Assembly (NCBI GenBank): GCA_031281685.1 | Contig: JAITFA010000173.1 | Location: 1 to 6,874 of the forward strand | Source: Treponema sp. | Lineage (GTDB): Bacteria > Spirochaetota > Spirochaetia > Treponematales > Breznakiellaceae | Length of the DNA: 6,874 nucleotides | Direction of reading: 5' to 3' | Notes under the pieces: model-generated | What the model was told of the DNA's origin: nothing | Database searches by the model: none | What the model saw: the letters and a program-made list of their open reading frames with translations, nothing else | Shown here: positions 6,403 to 6,874 of the stretch, in pieces | Layout of the letters: each line of letters begins with the position of its first letter | Numbering within the stretch: position 1 is the stretch's first letter | Position numbers and translations under genes: made by a program

Positions 6403-6603
6403 ATGAAGACCGTATTAAAAGTTGAAGGAATGTCCTGTGAACACTGCGTTAAGCATGTAACCCAGGCGCTTGAGGGAGTTGCGGATGTAAAAACCGCGAA
6501 GGTGAGCCTCAAAGACAAAACCGCAACAGTGGAACACGCCGACACAGTAACGCTTGAGTCGCTGAAAGCCGCTATTGTTGATGCAGGCTACGAAGTAGCC
6601 TGA
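6403..6603 (+). CDS. Heavy-metal-associated (HMA) domain protein, CopZ-like metallochaperone
   Basis: A 66-residue single-domain protein with the HMA signature GMSCEHC at 9-15; Cys12 and Cys15 would bind a soft metal ion, most likely Cu(I). The rest fits the beta-alpha-beta-beta-alpha-beta ferredoxin-like fold of CopZ/Atx1 (first strand 2-8, helix about 13-24, strands about 27-34 and 39-46, helix about 51-62, last strand GYEV). Such proteins act in the cytoplasm and pass copper to P-type ATPases or a repressor; a mercury- or other-metal role cannot be excluded. The start is the ATG preceded by AGGAG (6391-6395) at 7 nt; an in-frame ATG at 6358 would add 15 basic residues, but it overlaps the -10 box. 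No CopA ATPase or regulator gene is adjacent, so it is an orphan here. It is flanked by two repeat arrays, and the frame stays open for at least 90 codons beyond its TGA. Confidence 0.92.
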   Translation: MKTVLKVEGMSCEHCVKHVTQALEGVADVKTAKVSLKDKTATVEHADTVTLESLKAAIVDAGYEVA

Positions 6604-6621
6604 CCCGCTATTGACCTATCC

Positions 6622-6692
6622 GTTACAACGAATGACCCATCTGTAGCTATACCTAACCCAACGGTAACTATAGATGGGTCATTCGTTGTAAC
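6622..6692. repeat. Perfect 21-bp inverted repeat within the array
   Basis: The arms 6622-6642 (starting GTTACAACGAATGACC) and 6672-6692 (ending GGTCATTCGTTGTAAC) are exact reverse complements, separated by 29 nt. Allowing two G-U pairs and one C/A mismatch, pairing extends inward to 6650/6664, leaving a 13-nt loop. The wobbles are G-U only in plus-strand RNA. It starts 18 nt after the HMA stop codon, so transcripts of that gene would contain it. A TTTTT run occurs 13 nt after the right arm (6706-6710), too far off for a standard terminator. Confidence 0.9.
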
Positions 6693-6696
6693 TAAT

Positions 6697-6874
6697 GAGT
6701 CAGGATTTTTAACTGTAGGGTTCACCGTTAAAACTGTGGAGTCAGGATTTTTAACTGTAGGGTTCACCGTTAAAACTGTGGAGTCAGGATTTTTAACTGT
6801 AGGGTTCACCGTTAAAACTGTGGAGTCAGGATTTTTAACTGTATGGTTCACCGTTAAAACTGTGGAGTCAGGAT
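6697..6874. repeat. Homogeneous 42-bp tandem repeat (dimer of the 21-bp unit)
   Basis: Complete 42-bp copies begin at 6697, 6739, 6781 and 6823, with a fifth starting at 6865 and cut by the window edge. The first three are identical; the fourth differs by one base (GTATGG for GTAGGG near 6844). Each copy carries TTTTAAC and GTTAAAA as a 7-bp inverted pair around 13 nt. Such uniformity implies recent expansion of two adjacent 21-bp units. Translated, each copy is ESGFLTVGFTVKTV on plus or TVLTVNPTVKNPDS on minus. Confidence 0.97.

Larger units (their letters stand above)
6604..6874. repeat. 21-bp-period quasi-palindromic tandem array, open on both strands
   Basis: From 6616 the sequence repeats every 21 bp (unit starts 6616, 6637, 6658, 6679, 6700, 6721 and so on), with a loose consensus such as YCA-NCC-GTT-ANA-ACT-NTN-GAN. 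Units on the left are diverged; those from 6697 are nearly identical. Many contain GTTNNAAC, so a unit resembles its own reverse complement. The plus frame that continues the HMA gene past its TGA has no stop to the window end and reads as heptapeptides of the type xx[V/F]xTxx (LSVTTND, PSVAIPN, PTVTIDG, SFVVTNE, SGFLTVG, FTVKTVE). One minus-strand frame is likewise open from the window edge to a stop at 6588-6590, with heptads such as STVLTVN and PSIVTVG. Neither has a good start with a ribosome site inside the window. Coding status is unresolved; non-coding repeat DNA is the default reading. Confidence 0.85.

Noticed and set aside
6703..6710. T-run after the inverted repeat as an intrinsic terminator of the HMA gene
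   Set aside because: It is 10 or more nt from the stem and recurs in every 42-bp unit, so it is part of the repeat rather than a dedicated terminator.

Overview
The window looks like a chromosomal segment from a spirochaete, probably a Treponema-like gut organism. This rests on inference. The 504-residue helical protein divergent from murG resembles, from memory, a family of unknown function found in treponemes (DUF5312). The base composition looks roughly balanced by eye. A cytoplasmic GH3 glycosidase suits a host-gut plant-polysaccharide or oligosaccharide lifestyle. No rRNA, transposase, integrase or CRISPR array is visible.

Layout from left to right. Positions 1-232 hold a tandem array of 23-bp units in two interleaved variants. 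Next come two minus-strand cell-envelope genes: murG (825-1904) followed 28 nt later by a CvpA-family membrane protein (293-796), probably one operon. A 171-bp divergent intergenic region with candidate promoters on both strands separates murG from a plus-strand gene for an uncharacterised all-helical protein (2076-3590). That gene converges on a minus-strand GH3 beta-glucosidase/beta-xylosidase gene (3734-5821). The 143-bp convergent junction is packed with three hairpins, the last a perfect 14-bp stem 1 nt from the GH3 stop codon. It also contains a stretch whose first 14 bases equal the 5' end of the E. coli tRNA-Phe sequence as I remember it.

From 5822 to 6402 there is no convincing gene. 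Upstream of the GH3 gene lies an 18-bp operator-like dyad overlapping a TATACT box. After it comes a degenerate, GC-rich minisatellite (about 5969-6319) whose two ends carry inverted copies of its own core. A good sigma70-type promoter and a second operator-like dyad then drive a 66-residue CopZ-like metal-binding protein (6403-6603). From that gene's stop codon to the window end there is a third array with a 21-bp period. It is quasi-palindromic, open on one frame of each strand, contains a perfect 21-bp inverted repeat, and becomes a homogeneous 42-bp repeat running off the window.

The genes do not form one pathway: murG/cvpA are envelope housekeeping, GH3 is sugar catabolism and the HMA protein is metal handling. 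The notable feature is three unrelated tandem arrays in under 7 kb. Two of them flank the small metal-binding gene, and the third array is in frame with it.
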